Shown: positions 33,860-45,840 of the stretch, one piece after another
Layout of the letters: each line of letters starts with the position of its first letter
How positions within the stretch are numbered: the first letter of the stretch is position 1
DNA from: Bursaphelenchus xylophilus
Taxonomy: Eukaryota; Nematoda; Chromadorea; Rhabditida; Aphelenchoididae
Length of the DNA stretch: 64,000 nt
NCBI GenBank assembly: GCA_904066235.2
Contig: CAJFCV020000006.1
Location: forward strand, 2,666,001 to 2,730,000
Direction of reading: 5' to 3'
Position numbers and translations under genes: made by a program
Notes under the pieces: generated by a model
Told to the model about the DNA's origin: nothing
Database searches by the model: none
What the model saw: only the letters and a program-made list of their open reading frames with translations

Positions 33860-34683
33860 AATATTGAAAACACAGCGGAAATCGCGTTTAATGGATACCT
33901 GAGGGTTATGTGAGATACAATAAGCAATTTTAAACATTAATGCCTATCTAAGTGCGATTAAAACTGATTTTATATAATTTTTGGAGACTGAATATGCAAA
34001 AAATGAAACTGCTTCAAACCGCTTGAAATTGGCAACACTTATTCTAGGGTCAATTGTAAGAAACTTTTGTGTTAACTTTTTCGGTAGATCACCGTACTAT
34101 GGATTACTGTAGCATTAAACGTGTCCTGATTAACAGCAATTTTCTTCAAAATTCTTGCATAAAATAATAAATCGTTTTAATTAGTCGCTTTAGACAGCGA
34201 AAAGATCCACTTTCTATATCTGAAAGAAAATTCGCCCTTAATTGTAACGCGTCTTGATGTCATAATCAAATGGTGAAAGTGCGTCAAATAATTCGGCCGT
34301 TCCAAACGGTACAGCCATAAAATTTTTTTTGTACACAAGAAAACTCTTTCTTAACCATTCTGAGCACAATGACGACAGTCCGACTTTTCTGCGCCATGTG
34401 GTACACGAAAAACCAAATCATGTTTAATGTTACAATAATCCATGGTACGGTGATCTACCGAAAAAAGTTAACACAAAAGTTTCTTACAATTGACCCTAGA
34501 ATAAGTGTTGCCAATTTCAAGCGGTTTGAAGCAGTTTCATTTTTTGCATATTCAGTCTCCAAAAATTATATAAAATCAGTTTTAATCGCACTTAGATAGG
34601 CATTAATGTTTAAAATTGCTTATTGTATCTCACATAACCCTGAGGTATCCATTAAACGCGATTTCCGCTGTGTTTTCAATATT

Positions 34684-34762
34684 TGCACCAAGCGGGGATC
34701 GAACCCGCGACCTTTCAAACGTAATTTTTGTCAAAATCCAATATACTACGCGATCTCCCCCC
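34684..34762 (-). tRNA. tRNA-like sequence, inverse partner
   Basis: Mirror copy of the plus-strand sequence at 33784, differing at one base of the anticodon region (ATTTTGAC versus ATTTTGGC). The T arm and B box are unchanged. Confidence 0.5.
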
Positions 34763-35190
34763 TGGAGTTATGACCTCACATTATGTGTATAATATGCAAA
34801 ATTTTATGCTGATTCTGAATCTGAAATAAAATCCTGTGGGATTTTTGATACGAAGGAGTTACGGTCGATTTTTATCGACCGGATTACAATATGCCTATGT
34901 TACAGTAATCTGAGAGACTTAATTTTCAAAAAAATGAATTCCCAATGGTCGAAAACGTATACAAGCAAAATTTTGGGTGATTTGCTCTTTCTATGACGTC
35001 ACCAGGTCGAAAATTCCAAAAAAGACAAATTTAAGCAAATTTATGCCTTCCGGGCAGAATTGAGAAAAACTGTTGTTCGCTTTTCCTTAGCACATGTCGA
35101 CGGTAAATTTTTTGCAAAAAACCCAAAATCGATTTTTTCCTATGTCCACCGCTGACGCAGCGAGCCAAAAATCGTCTTTTAACTTCCGCT

Positions 35191-35639
35191 CGGAAGAAGG
35201 CTTTTAAAACGCGACAAAGTGACCATGATGCAAAACAAGATGTCCTTAGGGGTAAAATTCTAAACACGAGAGGCTTTAAAAATGTGACACGTCCAAAATT
35301 TTGAAGTCTATTGAAGAGAAGAGTGTATCGTTTAAAGACATTTTAATTTTGTACCGAGATATATATGTATAAATTGTTGTAGAAATGACCCTTTTTGGAG
35401 TTCTTGTAAAGTAATAAGTAATGTTGATCGTAATACAGCAAACTTTCTTACGACAAAATATGCCTATAACAAATAATTTCAGAGGCCTCAATAATCAATT
35501 TTTGCCACAACGGAATCTCCGTAGTACGTAGAATTTCTAAAGCAAATAAATTATAAGATCCTTTCTGATTCGTTGTGCTGAAGTTTGACTGCAATTATGA
35601 GGTAAACCGTCCATTTTTAGCCACTTTTTTACTAGTCCT
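35191..35639. other. Intergenic with a family G-like segment
   Basis: 35436-35530 shares blocks with family G (AATAATTTCAGAGGCCTC). Nothing else recognised. Confidence 0.4.
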
Positions 35640-35975
35640 TTCGTAAAGTCGCTGGTGTTTTTTGGTATTTGCAATGTGCAGAAAAAATCAGGGTGCAGCG
35701 ACATCCCAAAAGAAGCCTTTTGCACGGTGCAAAAAGTAAAATCGACACTAATTGCACAGTTCAAAATAAACCTTCATTTTTGCACAGTGCATGTAACGAA
35801 AATCACTGCAGTGACTTTGTGAACGGCCTAATAGTCGTTCCAGAAAGTGCGTAGACTTTTCGTCGCAAAGCTTTCTGCATTGTGGATTTCACTTTTGCAC
35901 TTTGCAATTCAAAAGTCGCCGCAACGTAAGCTTGAAAAAAAGTCTATGCACTTTCTGGAACAACTAGTAGTAGAC
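35640..35975. mobile_element. Family D element plus flanking CCAGAAAGTGC palindrome
   Basis: The D part runs from CGTAAAGTCGCTGGTGTTTT to CACTGCAGTGACTTTGTGAA with GCACGGTGC and GCACAGTGCATG inside. It is followed by an inverted pair, TTCCAGAAAGTGCGTAGAC (35839) and GTCTATGCACTTTCTGGAA (35943). Confidence 0.7.
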
Positions 35976-36467
35976 CACACACTAATTCAGAGTCCAAAAA
36001 AAGTTCAAAAAATTGCTAGCAATGGGGTCCAGAAAGCTCACGCGGCTCTACCTTTTCCATTTCTCCCATCCATTTTCGCCGCATCCCCTCCGGCGCAAAA
36101 ATGGACAAACTTTTTCCCCCCACCCTTCCCTCTTCCCCACTAAAATAAGGTCAAGAGTTAAAGGACCACGAGAAATATGTGTTTTTTGGACGGAAAGAAG
36201 ACGCCCTCCGGCTTGGTAATCGCTTGTTGGGCACTCTGCCAGGGGCCACTGAAAACATGCTTGCGCCGTAAATACCGGCGGCTAACCGACGGATTTGTGT
36301 ACTCGATGTAATCGTAAAGTAATGAGAAAAAATACTTGGGTCAAAAAAAGATTGTTGCCTCAGGCAATCCCAGTAATTAGACCGCAAGGAAGGAGCATGG
36401 GAAAGGAAGGAAGAAACAGAAATATTTGTTGGACATTAAACATCAGAAAATTACTTGAAATTAAAGT
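35976..36467. other. Intergenic
   Basis: Pyrimidine-rich (TTCCCCCCACCCTTCC) stretch at 36110-36140; no gene. Confidence 0.4.
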
Positions 36468-36790
36468 ACAGTAGAGCCTCTGTACAAGACACTTTTGTAG
36501 AAAAAAATACGTCGATGACAAGCAATTTCAGAGATATGACAGTCAATTTTGCGTAGAAAGAAGTATTATCAGCCTGTCGGGAAAATAATGAGTAGAGTGT
36601 CGCTGCGCCGATCGCGTCGCTGAGGTAAAAAGCAATTTGATTTTGCAGCGACACAATTTATTTTCTCGGCGGAGGTGCGATTTCCAGTGCGACTGGGTGC
36701 TCATTATTTTCCCGACAGACTGAAAAAACCCCTCCACGAATAAGTTTTTTTGGGTCCAATCCAATTTGCTTTACAGAGTTTTCGCTGTAT
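36468..36790. mobile_element. Family G element containing a family A MITE
   Basis: G starts CAGTAGAGCCTCTGTACAAG. The full-length A copy (36569-36723) is inserted after AAGAAGTATTA. The same junction occurs at 51803. Confidence 0.7.
36569..36723. mobile_element. Family A MITE, full length, nested
   Basis: TA then TCAGCCTGTCGGGAAAATAA; right end CCCGACAGACTGA. Confidence 0.9.
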
Positions 36791-37951
36791 TCAGTTTTTC
36801 GATGATTTAAGGCCCAGTACAGCTAGAAAGTTTCTTATGTATGTCCTGTTGCAAAAACAGTTATATCAAACTTGTAAACAGCAAACACATTTTTAGTAAT
36901 CATGCAGCATGTTATCATATTTTTTACGCCCTTATTGGTAAGGTAGACAAAGAAATTGGTTGGCATTTCATTTCTCACGCCGCTTTTTAATTTTTTTTTT
37001 GTATTTCAAAAATGCAGGGTGGCTATAACAGACGGAAACATAAATTTATGGCAATATTGTATTTTACATATTTAACAAGCCAATTCAACAAAACTAACAA
37101 TCAATACCAATAACATATAGCATTTTTACATAATAACATATAGTTGTCCGTTAATGGCCTAAACTTCCCATCCATTCCGAATAAATGGCTCTACGTCAAA
37201 GAGTTGCCTTACAATTGTTAGTTTCAACGCTCGACAATTATCCCAGTTGGAACTTTTCTGCAATTCTCTCCGCAATAAGGCCTAAAAAACAAAGGCAATT
37301 CGCGCTTTTCAGCCCTCAAAACAACTTTTGACAAAAGCCTATGACTAAATACCCCCATTATTTCCTATTTTTAAAGCTTCAGCAACTTTTATTTTCCAGC
37401 GAAAACCCCCCAAAAATAAGCCAAATAATGCAGGCCCGAAGCACCGCCGAGTTGTGTAATTAGCCTGATTCCGCGGCCGCGAGTATAAAATTTTCCTGGA
37501 GACTTGCTCTTCACTCCCATTTTTGGCCATTAATTTCCGAAAAGAGGGGGTCGGATTTAATGAGGAAAGGAAGGAGGGGAATCGCGGACAAAAGTGCGCC
37601 GCAATGTCACTAGAATTGGAAATAACGAGCACAAGAGGAGAATTCAAATAGGCTAATTGTGTAATAGGCAAGACGCACTGTCAACCGAAGCTTTTGCGTA
37701 GTAAAATCAGCAATAATGTAGATTTTTTTACAGTATTTTTCCTTTCAAAAATCCAATAAAACAACTTTTCAAAAAGACTCAATGTTGTTCGGTTTGCGAA
37801 GCCCCCAAGGGGCAGTTATGGGAAGATTTGGTTACGATGTTCCTTTGCATATACTCGTTAACCAGCTTCGCGTCAGACGACTTTACGAAACCACCGTAAA
37901 TAAAGCAAAATTGGGAGGAAACTGGAAAATATGAACAGGGTTAGGTGTTCA
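36791..37951. other. Intergenic
   Basis: AT-rich left part. A 108-codon minus-strand frame lies in a GC-richer patch (37671-37345) but has no motif or splice support. Confidence 0.35.
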
Positions 37952-38327
37952 AACTGCGATGTTCAGATTTTGAAGAAACTTGGCACAAATTTGGAATAAT
38001 ATGCGAGACTCCTAGCTCGCGCTTTTCAGAAGCGACAGAGAAAAAATTTTTCGTCGAAAGATGAAAAATTGACACTTTTTTTGCGAATTTTGGCACGAAA
38101 AATGTCTTCCATTTGTGTTGCAGATGTTAAAAAAAATTCACAAAAAATCATTTTTTTTCTCCGCGAAGTTGGCAGACATATTGTCCAGAACCGTTTTTGT
38201 CTCGAACTGCCTCCGCATTTTGTGCACTCTCTCGTAGGCTTCAACAAAACGGAAGCAGAAATGTTAGAGAAATGTATAAGTGACTTATTGTTAGGCCTTG
38301 ACATGTGTGCAAAATTTGTCAAAAATG
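37952..38327. mobile_element. Family B element, right end replaced by a MITE
   Basis: Starts TCAAACTGCGATGTTCAGAT. The normal order is kept up to GACATGTGTGCAAAATTTGT, where the family A copy begins at 38328. Confidence 0.7.
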
Positions 38328-38479
38328 TCAGTCAGTCGGGAAAATAATGAGCACTGAGTCGCATCAAAAATCATCGCCGCCCAGTAAATAAATTGTGTCG
38401 CGGCAAAATCAAATTTTTTTCGTTTCAACTACACGATAGGCGCAGCGACATTGTGCTCATTATTTTCCCAAAAAACTGA
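38328..38479. mobile_element. Family A MITE
   Basis: TCAGTCAGTCGGGAAAATAA to TTTTCCCAAAAAACTGA. Confidence 0.85.
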
Positions 38480-39535
38480 CATACCGGTTTTGGAACACCT
38501 TTATTTAAAGTGAAAGCTGTGCACAACGAATCAAAATTGATCAAAATTGTATCCGGTATAGAAGGGATGTGTTTTAGAGAGGTTAATTTTGAGCTAAAAT
38601 TGGCCGATATTACTTCTAAAGTTACTTGTCATGGCTAAGGTTTGCTGTATAAAACTTCCATGTATACTGAATTGCCAAGAAATATTTTGAAAACGAGGAC
38701 TGCTGAAAACAAACTGTCTCATTCTAGTGCCTGTTATTTTACCGACAAACTGATATGAGGCTCGCACAACTTCCCTAACAATCTGAAATACAGAAAACCC
38801 TACAAAACCGTAGTAAACTTATAAACTTATGGGCGACCCCTTTCGAAATCCCACCCAGCCATAAAACAAGCTTTGTAATAATCCCCAAAGAGTTTCGAAC
38901 GGACGAGAAAATGCGGATTTGGGAACTGTGTCACACCGAAAATGCTCATTTGCTTCAATGAACTCGGACGGGAATGCTTGTTCGCTTCGCCCGTATGTCA
39001 CCGCCTGGGGGCCATGAAGCAAAGTTCTCATAAATAATGCACGATTTACCGCAGGAATTGAATATTGTTTTGAGAACTTGGAAGAAGCATTTATAATTAT
39101 TTGGAGATGAACAACAAAGGCATATATGCTCTGGCTAATACGACATTACGAAAAGTCTTAACCCAATTTAGGTCCGACAAACTTTTTAGGGCTCATCCGC
39201 CGTAAAAATGTCCCCCGAAAAATGAGGAAAATATGATTATTGGATGCATTTCCAATATATCCTCAAGTTCGCTCGAGGGTTTTTAATCTTGAAAATGTTT
39301 GTGTGAGCCGGAAGAGAGGTTCAATGTTTCTGCGGAAAATTGAGTAAAAAGGAAAATAAAAATAGGAGCGCAGGAAAGAGACTGATAACAAAAAAACAGT
39401 CGATTATCAGCGTCAAAAAATGAAGCCTGGAGTTGATCAGGGAGCATAGGAGGTAAGTTAAACGAGGTTATTTTTGACATTTTCTTACCCATTTCTAGTC
39501 GACCTATGATTCATAAATAGACGCTAGTATTTGTA
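38480..39535. other. Intergenic
   Basis: An isolated A right-end-like segment (TTATTTTACCGACAAACTGA) is at about 38735. A 70-codon minus frame (39031-38819) is unsupported. Confidence 0.35.
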
Positions 39536-39910
39536 AAGGAAGTACCATAAGAGCGACGTTCAGATTTTGATGAAACTTGGCACAAATTGAAAATAACTCC
39601 CTCTATACGACACTCCAAGTTAAAAGTTTGCAAAAATGACCGAGATTTTTAGGTCGAAAGTTGGAAAAAAATGTGATATTTTTATCAAATTTTCGTATGA
39701 AAAATGTCATGCTTTTTTCCATATTACACACTAGAGGGTGCTATCTTCAGAAAAAATCATCGAAATTGGCACAGACACCGCCAAAAAAGACTTTTCTCTT
39801 CGCATCCTCCGACTTTCCCGTACTCTCTCGTCGTTAAATTTTGTTGGATAAAAAATCTCAAAAAAGATCTTTCGCGCTCCTGGAAATCGTGAGCAAAATT
39901 TTTTTAGGAA
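39536..39910. mobile_element. Family B element, partial
   Basis: Starts GGAAGTACCATAAGAGCGAC and reaches the 'cttttctcttcgcatcctcc' block. Confidence 0.65.
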
Positions 39911-40254
39911 TTAATATTTTCCTGGTCCCAATTAGTATGCAAAAATACCATCTGTCAGATGACAAGTCCGCTATCTTCCAAATTTCAAAACTCCATTTTT
40001 TTAAATGGCCCCCTGCTCCAACTCCTTTGCAATGGTCAAACATAGTCATAGCAACAGTTGACTCTTTGTGTTTCCATTTCCCTTCCGGACCCACTTCTTC
40101 CATTGAAGGCTACTTAATCTTGTGGGAATGACAAATAAGGACTGTTAATTTGCTATTCAATGCTTCTAAGTGGGCTTTAACGGACTTCAAAAAAAGGCTA
40201 ATTTCAACGCAACAGATAAAATTTATCCGGTGGAACTGGGAAATGGCTTACAGT

Positions 40255-40430
40255 GGAACCTCTGTATAACAAATTTTTTGCAAAACCTGCTCATAACAAA
40301 TGCTAGTTATAGGCCTTGGCAGAGCGGCAAGGATCAATTTTAAATCAAATTTATACCTACATAAAGCAAAGTCTGTCTATTACAAACAAAATTTTTGGAC
40401 CCTTGCAATTCGCTACACAGAATTGACAAT
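40255..40430. mobile_element. Family G element, partial
   Basis: Begins CAGTGGAACCTCTGTATAAC and contains paired CATAACAAATGC and TTACAAACAAAATTTT segments. Confidence 0.5.
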
Positions 40431-40498
40431 GCTACAGGTTCTCTCTAACCTATGGCACACCACTTCTCGCCCTATTTCCCGCTTAAGCCCGTATTTTC

Positions 40499-40714
40499 AT
40501 GGATGTGCCCATGAGAGAATTATTCGCGCAAATCTCCCGGTTTCCCGCTCAAGGATTAGCCATCGGCACTCCCGCAAGCCCAGAGGAAATCGTTTATTGC
40601 GCTCCCAAAAACTTTCATCAAACTATTTACATGAATATTCCGCGCATAATTTCCACACAATTACACATGCGTCTTGTTGTGAAGGTACATACTTTTACAG
40701 GGCAGGAAAAATAA
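40499..40714 (+). CDS. Unrecognised 71-residue ORF
   Basis: ATG to TAA, with codon choice less AT-driven than the flanks (ATC, CCC, GGC, GCC). A possible GTACAT donor follows a Val-Lys pair at about 40684. There is no signal peptide, domain or family match. It may be one exon of a gene, or chance. Confidence 0.2.
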   Translation: MDVPMRELFAQISRFPAQGLAIGTPASPEEIVYCAPKNFHQTIYMNIPRIISTQLHMRLVVKVHTFTGQEK

Positions 40715-40896
40715 AATCCAAAAAGTACATACTACATATGATACATACAGTATAAAGGATTTATTAGATAGATAAATACATGTAAAACAACAACCGAACT
40801 ACGGGGTCATAGCAGAACTGAAGAGAAATCATCGATTTTGTTTCCTTGCCAATTTTGAAGTAAAGATATTGTCGTACATTCTGTTTCAAAATGATA

Positions 40897-41050
40897 TCAG
40901 TCAGTCGGGAAAATAATGGATACTATTGCATCAAAAATCTCTCCGCCTCCGAGAAAATTAATTGTATTAATGGAAAAATCAAATTGTTTTTCACTTCAGC
41001 GAGGCGATTGACGCAGCGGCATTAAGCTCGTGATTTTCCCGGCAGATTGG
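40897..41050. mobile_element. Family A MITE
   Basis: TA then TCAGTCAGTCGGGAAAATAA; right end TTTTCCCGGCAGATTGG. Confidence 0.85.
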
Positions 41051-41240
41051 TAGTTAACCGCACATTTTCTATCTTTGTGCAACGTCCGTTCTATATATAT
41101 TTGATGTGGGCTAAATTTTTCTAGAACGTTTGCAAAGAGTAATAACTTGCACTTTGCAGAAACGACCGTGATTGTTATGTTGAAAGTCAAAATTTATCCA
41201 AATTACATTTTTGTATTCGACGGAGCAGGCATTTTGGGCG

Positions 41241-41341
41241 TCGGTTCGTCGGGAAAATAATGAGGATCTTGTCACATCGAAAATCGCATCACCACCGAGA
41301 ACATGAACTGTGTTGTGCTCATTAATTCCAAGACAGACCGA
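41241..41341. mobile_element. Family A MITE with internal deletion
   Basis: Left end TCGGTTCGTCGGGAAAATAA; the core is cut after GAACTGTGTTG and joins directly to GTGCTCATTA and the right end CAGACCGA. Confidence 0.85.
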
Positions 41342-41634
41342 TATTTTGTAAAACCTTGTCCTTGCTTTGCTTAAGATTAGGAGAATATCTCATGCAGTAT
41401 TAAGGTGCATGGGCATTGAGATTCCGACTTTTTCTTCCTGGAGAGCGGTCGGGTTTTCCTGTCCACCCATGCCGTAGCGGGCACAAAGGGCTTCGGCTGG
41501 GACAGTAGCTGTTCATCGTAATGGATTTCAATTTCCAACTGTCAATGTTAGATCAATCCAAAACGAGGGAAAATTGGAGCAGTTCAAGAAATCATTGGAA
41601 ACGAAAGTGATCAGCATGAATTCGACATCCCCCT

Positions 41635-41800
41635 ATACACGACCATTTGGGCGTTTCAGGATGAGATGGATCGACGATGCTGGCAAGAATCATGGCCTCC
41701 GATGGATCGATCTTACCCTGACCGGACAATGGAAACCATTATGACTCACTCCATGATTTTTTGCATGTGATCAGTGTAAATAAACTGAAACTGAGACTGC
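41635..41800 (+). mobile_element. Non-LTR retrotransposon tail fragment
   Basis: The translation FRMRWIDDAGKNHG (from about 41656) resembles the C-terminal RWIDD motif of RTE/CR1-type reverse-transcriptase polyproteins. A related copy lies inverted at 61030-61190. It ends in frame within about 30 codons; the upstream reverse-transcriptase domain is absent. Confidence 0.4.
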
Positions 41801-42229
41801 ATGAGCATTTGTCGCGGTCCGCACTTGGCACAAAACACCTTCATATTACACCGCACGGCAACCCGAAATAGAAGAAAAATGTTTCCCGCCCACTTTTGAG
41901 TTTCGTCCAAACGAAGTGTCAAAATTGACAAAAGAAATAAAATAATTCCGAGAAAAATATTTTTCGGTCGGAAAATCCCACGAAAAATTCTTTTGTGACA
42001 TTTCGTTTGATTTCAACCGATACAAAATGGGCGAAGTGTCGAAAGGAGCCAGGAAACACTTCGGGTTGCCGTGCACCGTTCATTTCACTTTTTTTTGTTT
42101 TTTCAGCGTCGGAAATGTCGCCGCGATATGATTTTTTGCAACAGCATCGTCGCGGACTTATTGGAGTATGTATTTGCACAGAGCAAATGATCATTCTAAA
42201 CGATAATAATCATTCTATTTGTGTCCACC

Positions 42230-42310
42230 GTTCGTTGACGACAAGCATGGGAAAGGGTTCAAAATGCACTGTGAACAAATGTCCATGCATTTTATGGAGA
42301 TATTAATATG
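42230..42310. mobile_element. Family D-related fragment
   Basis: GTTCAAAATGCACTGTGAAC matches the right part of the intronic D cluster (about 25096). Confidence 0.5.
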
Positions 42311-42783
42311 TAAAACGTTTTTTCTTGGCTCAGTTTTTGATACTTTTTGTTTATTCCTTCGTTTTCGCATTTCGATTTCCCCAAGGACGAGTTTGCAGAA
42401 AACTTTTTGGATAAGGCCATAACTCAGTCTTGTCCACTTCCCCATGAAAACATCCGTTCCACTCTTTTTGGGATCGTTCCAACACATCAGAATTTGAGTG
42501 GCACTCCTCTTCCGGCTTCCCGATTGAATTCAATTTGAGATTTTTTTGTTGCAGGCACTATAACTTGTTCTAGAAGTAATAATTTTCCCTTTTTTGTTGT
42601 AATGTGACGGCCGCTTAAGAATTTTATTCATGCATTTTTCAAGCTGTTGTACTTAGTATATCCTTGTATGATCAATAAAAAATAAGTGTTCTGAGTCGTG
42701 TCTTGGTGTCCAAAATGCATATTTATTGAAATTTGGATCGACCTTTGCAGGGTTAGTCATCTTTTTAGACTAACCGGGGGAGG

Positions 42784-42970
42784 AGTCCAAGTGCGATGCT
42801 CAGATTTTGATTAAACTTGGCACAAATTTAAAATAAGACTCTCTATGACAAATGCGAGATTCCAAGCCCGCGCTTTGCAGAAACCCCAGAGATTTGTAGG
42901 TAGGCGGATGGGAGAGGAAAATGTACAGGAACATACCTATTTCTTCTCTATAAGTGGTTTTTCCACAAAA
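42784..42970. mobile_element. Family B left-end fragment
   Basis: GTCCAAGTGCGATGCTCAGAT, then 'gattaaacttggcacaaatt', then diverged sequence. Confidence 0.65.
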
Positions 42971-43138
42971 AAAATTCAATTAAAAATTGGAAAAATATGA
43001 GGAAAGTGCATCGAATGATACGATTTTTTAGATATGGTGTTAGATTATCCCACAGTATAAAGTGCCAAATTTCAAGGTTCTGGCACAGCAGTCTCCGAGA
43101 TCCAGGTGGAAAGAGAATTTTGTCGACCAGTATATTGT

Positions 43139-43378
43139 AGTACAGGGTCTTAAAAAACGTGAAGGAAAGTCGGAGGCTACAAATTCCGGCAAAGGCGGCG
43201 CAGAGAACTCGTATTTGGAATACGTTTTTTTAAGCGACGTTAATCGCTTAAAAAAACGTTAATGTTTTCTATATACTCAATAACAAGATTGTAAAGTGCA
43301 AGCTGAGGTGGCTACGATCTTCTGAAGAAGGGGCATTTCTACCCCGAAAACTAGTGTTTTTGTAAGACCCTGTGTTAC
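43139..43378. mobile_element. Small inverted-repeat element
   Basis: Ends TACAGGGTCTTAAAAAAC and GTTTTTGTAAGACCCTGTG are inverted. It contains a perfect 16-bp hairpin at 43222-43259. Confidence 0.6.
43222..43259. repeat. Perfect 16-bp hairpin
   Basis: ACGTTTTTTTAAGCGA, loop CGTTAA, then TCGCTTAAAAAAACGT. Confidence 0.85.
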
Positions 43379-44019
43379 TAAAAAATTTTTCGATCTTCTG
43401 CAATTTGTCACTGAAAAGTCTCACTCTAATGCCTTTTTTATTGAACTTCAAAAAAAACTAGGAACTGCGGCCACAACTCCTCCGCGAGGCAATTAATCGG
43501 CAAAGACGGGCGCTGATAATTACTTTGAATTTGTTTCCGAAGTTGAGAAAATTAGTCGGTGCCTTTCTCCGGGACATTTGCCTCGCCGGCGCTTTCGAGT
43601 CTTTTCCGGAGGCCGCGGGGCCAATTTTCCTTTTTTTCGGCGAAAATAGAACAAAAAAACATAAACCTATCCTTTATCCGGGGCATTTTTGCATAAATGG
43701 GCTTTCCCTTTTTTCCGTTTCGTTTCCGGAAACGGCCCTCCGGACGAGGCATTTGATACCTTCCGAATAAAAAATGGAGTAGAACCGGGGTTTGTAGCTT
43801 TTACAGATTGTTTTGGACTGCTTGGTAATACTGTCGGTATCATGTTACATACACTATGATGTGAACTATGAAATGTTGAAGAGTTTTGTTGAGATTTGGG
43901 CTGAGAAATCAGTTGGAAAGCAAGATTTGTATAGAAAATTTGTGGGCTAAAAAGTATAGTCTTTGCTAAGGCGTAATTTTAGACTAAGGGTAGAATTTTC
44001 TAACCCATATTCGATATTT
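43379..44019. other. Intergenic with a GC-rich patch
   Basis: 43550-43760 is open on both strands without recognisable protein sequence. Confidence 0.35.
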
Positions 44020-44345
44020 TTCGTTTGAGATTTTCAAGAAAGGCCGAGAATATTTGGTCGGAAAATCAATAGACAATGTAGTATATGTTCTTTTAGATGG
44101 AAAGGGGTATCTTTAGCCTTTCATTTTCTATACTTGTTTTAGAATTGTTTTACGTAAAAATCTTTTCTGTTGCTGTCAAATTGGAAGGGATATGACTAAA
44201 AATGACTAAAATGACTAAAATATGGCAAAAATCGTTGAATTTCCTGGCTATTACTGCAAAGCGCTAGACAGACTTTTGCAGGGTTGATACATGGTCAACA
44301 TACAAAGCGTGTGAAAAAATTTGAAAAAGATCCGTCCGTTGCACT
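44020..44345. mobile_element. Family B diverged copy
   Basis: Only the right half is recognisable (ATCGTTGAATTTCCTGGC, CTGCAAAGCGCTAGACAGAC, GATCCGTCCGTTGCACTTTC). Confidence 0.45.
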
Positions 44346-44914
44346 TTCGAGCACAACCTTGGAGAATGTGGTTTTCATGGCGTAGGTTTGGACTAGAAAT
44401 TTCAGGGGCTACTCTCGTTTTTAAAGAGGAAAACAAAAAAATTACAGCACAGGGGCCTAGGTATGGCCCTTACAGATATCATCGAGATTTTTTGTCGCCA
44501 AAACACTCATAAATTTTGTCAAAAAATGTCATTTCTGCTCTAAAAGCTTTTATTTTGTCTGAAATTTTCTAAGCAGTGGAAATAACTTTTTTATTTTTTT
44601 ATTAGCGTTTATTTATTTTCTAAATCCAATTGTCCCCGGATCACATCACTCCCGATCCTATAGATGTATTTCATTGTGTCCGGCAAAGAAGGAAGAGTCC
44701 AAAGATTCTCTGGGGAGCTGGAAGAGCCGGATTTTTTAATGCATCTCTTCTTAATGCCCAAAAGGAAAATCCATTGGTCTTGTTGGGATTTTGGGCTTGA
44801 ATGGGGAAATGAAACGTCTGAAATAACTGTGGGGGTTTAGTCATCGTAAAAATAATGGGGTTTTAAAGTAGTCTGTGAATAGGAGGAAAGAGGTAGTTAG
44901 GTTAACAGAGGAGG
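44346..44914. other. Intergenic
   Basis: No gene or repeat seen. Confidence 0.4.
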
Positions 44915-45337
44915 TGCTCCAAGTGCGACTCTCAGATCTCGATTAACTTGGCATAAATTTCCACAAATTTCTAAAATAAAAATTTTTCGACTTATGCGAG
45001 ACTTCTAGTTTGCGTTTTGCAGAAAAAACCCGAGATTTTTTAAATTGAAAATTTGAAGTAAATGCGACACTTTTTTGCGAATTTTGGCATGAAAAGTTTC
45101 ACCCCTATTGTACCGTATAGGGAATGTTTCTACATCAAAATCACTTTTTTCCGGCCAAAACTGGCAAAGATATGGCGAAAAAGTGTTTTTTCTCTGACTA
45201 TTCTCCGCGTTTTGCGTACTCTCTCGACGACTGTAAAACGCGGACTACAATTTTCAAGAATTGATGTATTGCCTATGGTCTGAAGGATGTGCCAAATTTG
45301 AAGAAAATCAGAGCGTAAACTTGGGGTAACTTCCATG
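44915..45337. mobile_element. Family B element, both ends present
   Basis: GTGCTCCAAGTGCGACTCTC to GAAAATCAGAGCGTAAACTT. Confidence 0.8.
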
Positions 45338-45840
45338 CATTCAATAAATTCATAGGGCTACTGTGACAAAAAAACTTTTGAGTTGATATTCTAAATCAAC
45401 TTTTTTGTAATCACCCTTTTTTCCCACATACATGTGTTCGTTCTAAATGTTAACCAGCAAGAGTCCAAGAAAGTTGATTCCCATATGTATAGAAGAAATT
45501 CACGTAAAAGTCTGAATGAGAAATGAATTTATAGTCGGATTTTCTTGCACTTTTCCGCCGATTCCACAATATCAAGTAATTTCAAGGGTCGCACGAAGCA
45601 TTTTTACACTCAAATTCAAAATTCATAGTCTTTCCATAAAGTTCAAATTCCAGTTACTCCTCAAAATTTCCGTACATTGTGTCTAGGATAATGCTCAATT
45701 CTTGAAATTTCAAAGTAACGTTCATTGTGGCAGCTGGGATATTCAAGGGGCTTTTGCCTGTATGACTGAAAAATCCGGCTGAATCCTTGCTTGCTGGTCA
45801 GGAAATATGGTAATAAAAATTTTTGTTGGTTTAAGTCTGA
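45338..45840. other. Intergenic
   Basis: No gene or repeat seen. Confidence 0.4.

Larger units (their letters stand above)
33341..35190. mobile_element. 1.85-kb foldback element with tRNA-like sequence in each arm
   Basis: The left arm (33341-34102) and right arm (34440-35190) are inverse copies of about 750 bp, nearly identical over most of their length, around a ~340-bp centre. Outer part: AAAAGACGATTTTTGGCTCG and its inverse. Inner edge: CGGTAGATCACCGTAC and its inverse. There is no coding frame of note. Small gaps near the outer ends show that some time has passed since the arms were formed or last corrected. Boundaries and any target duplication could not be fixed. Confidence 0.85.

Noticed and set aside
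33784..34762. Functional tRNA genes
   Set aside because: The acceptor stem does not pair and the anticodon arm is abnormal in both copies; only the T arm and B box are intact.
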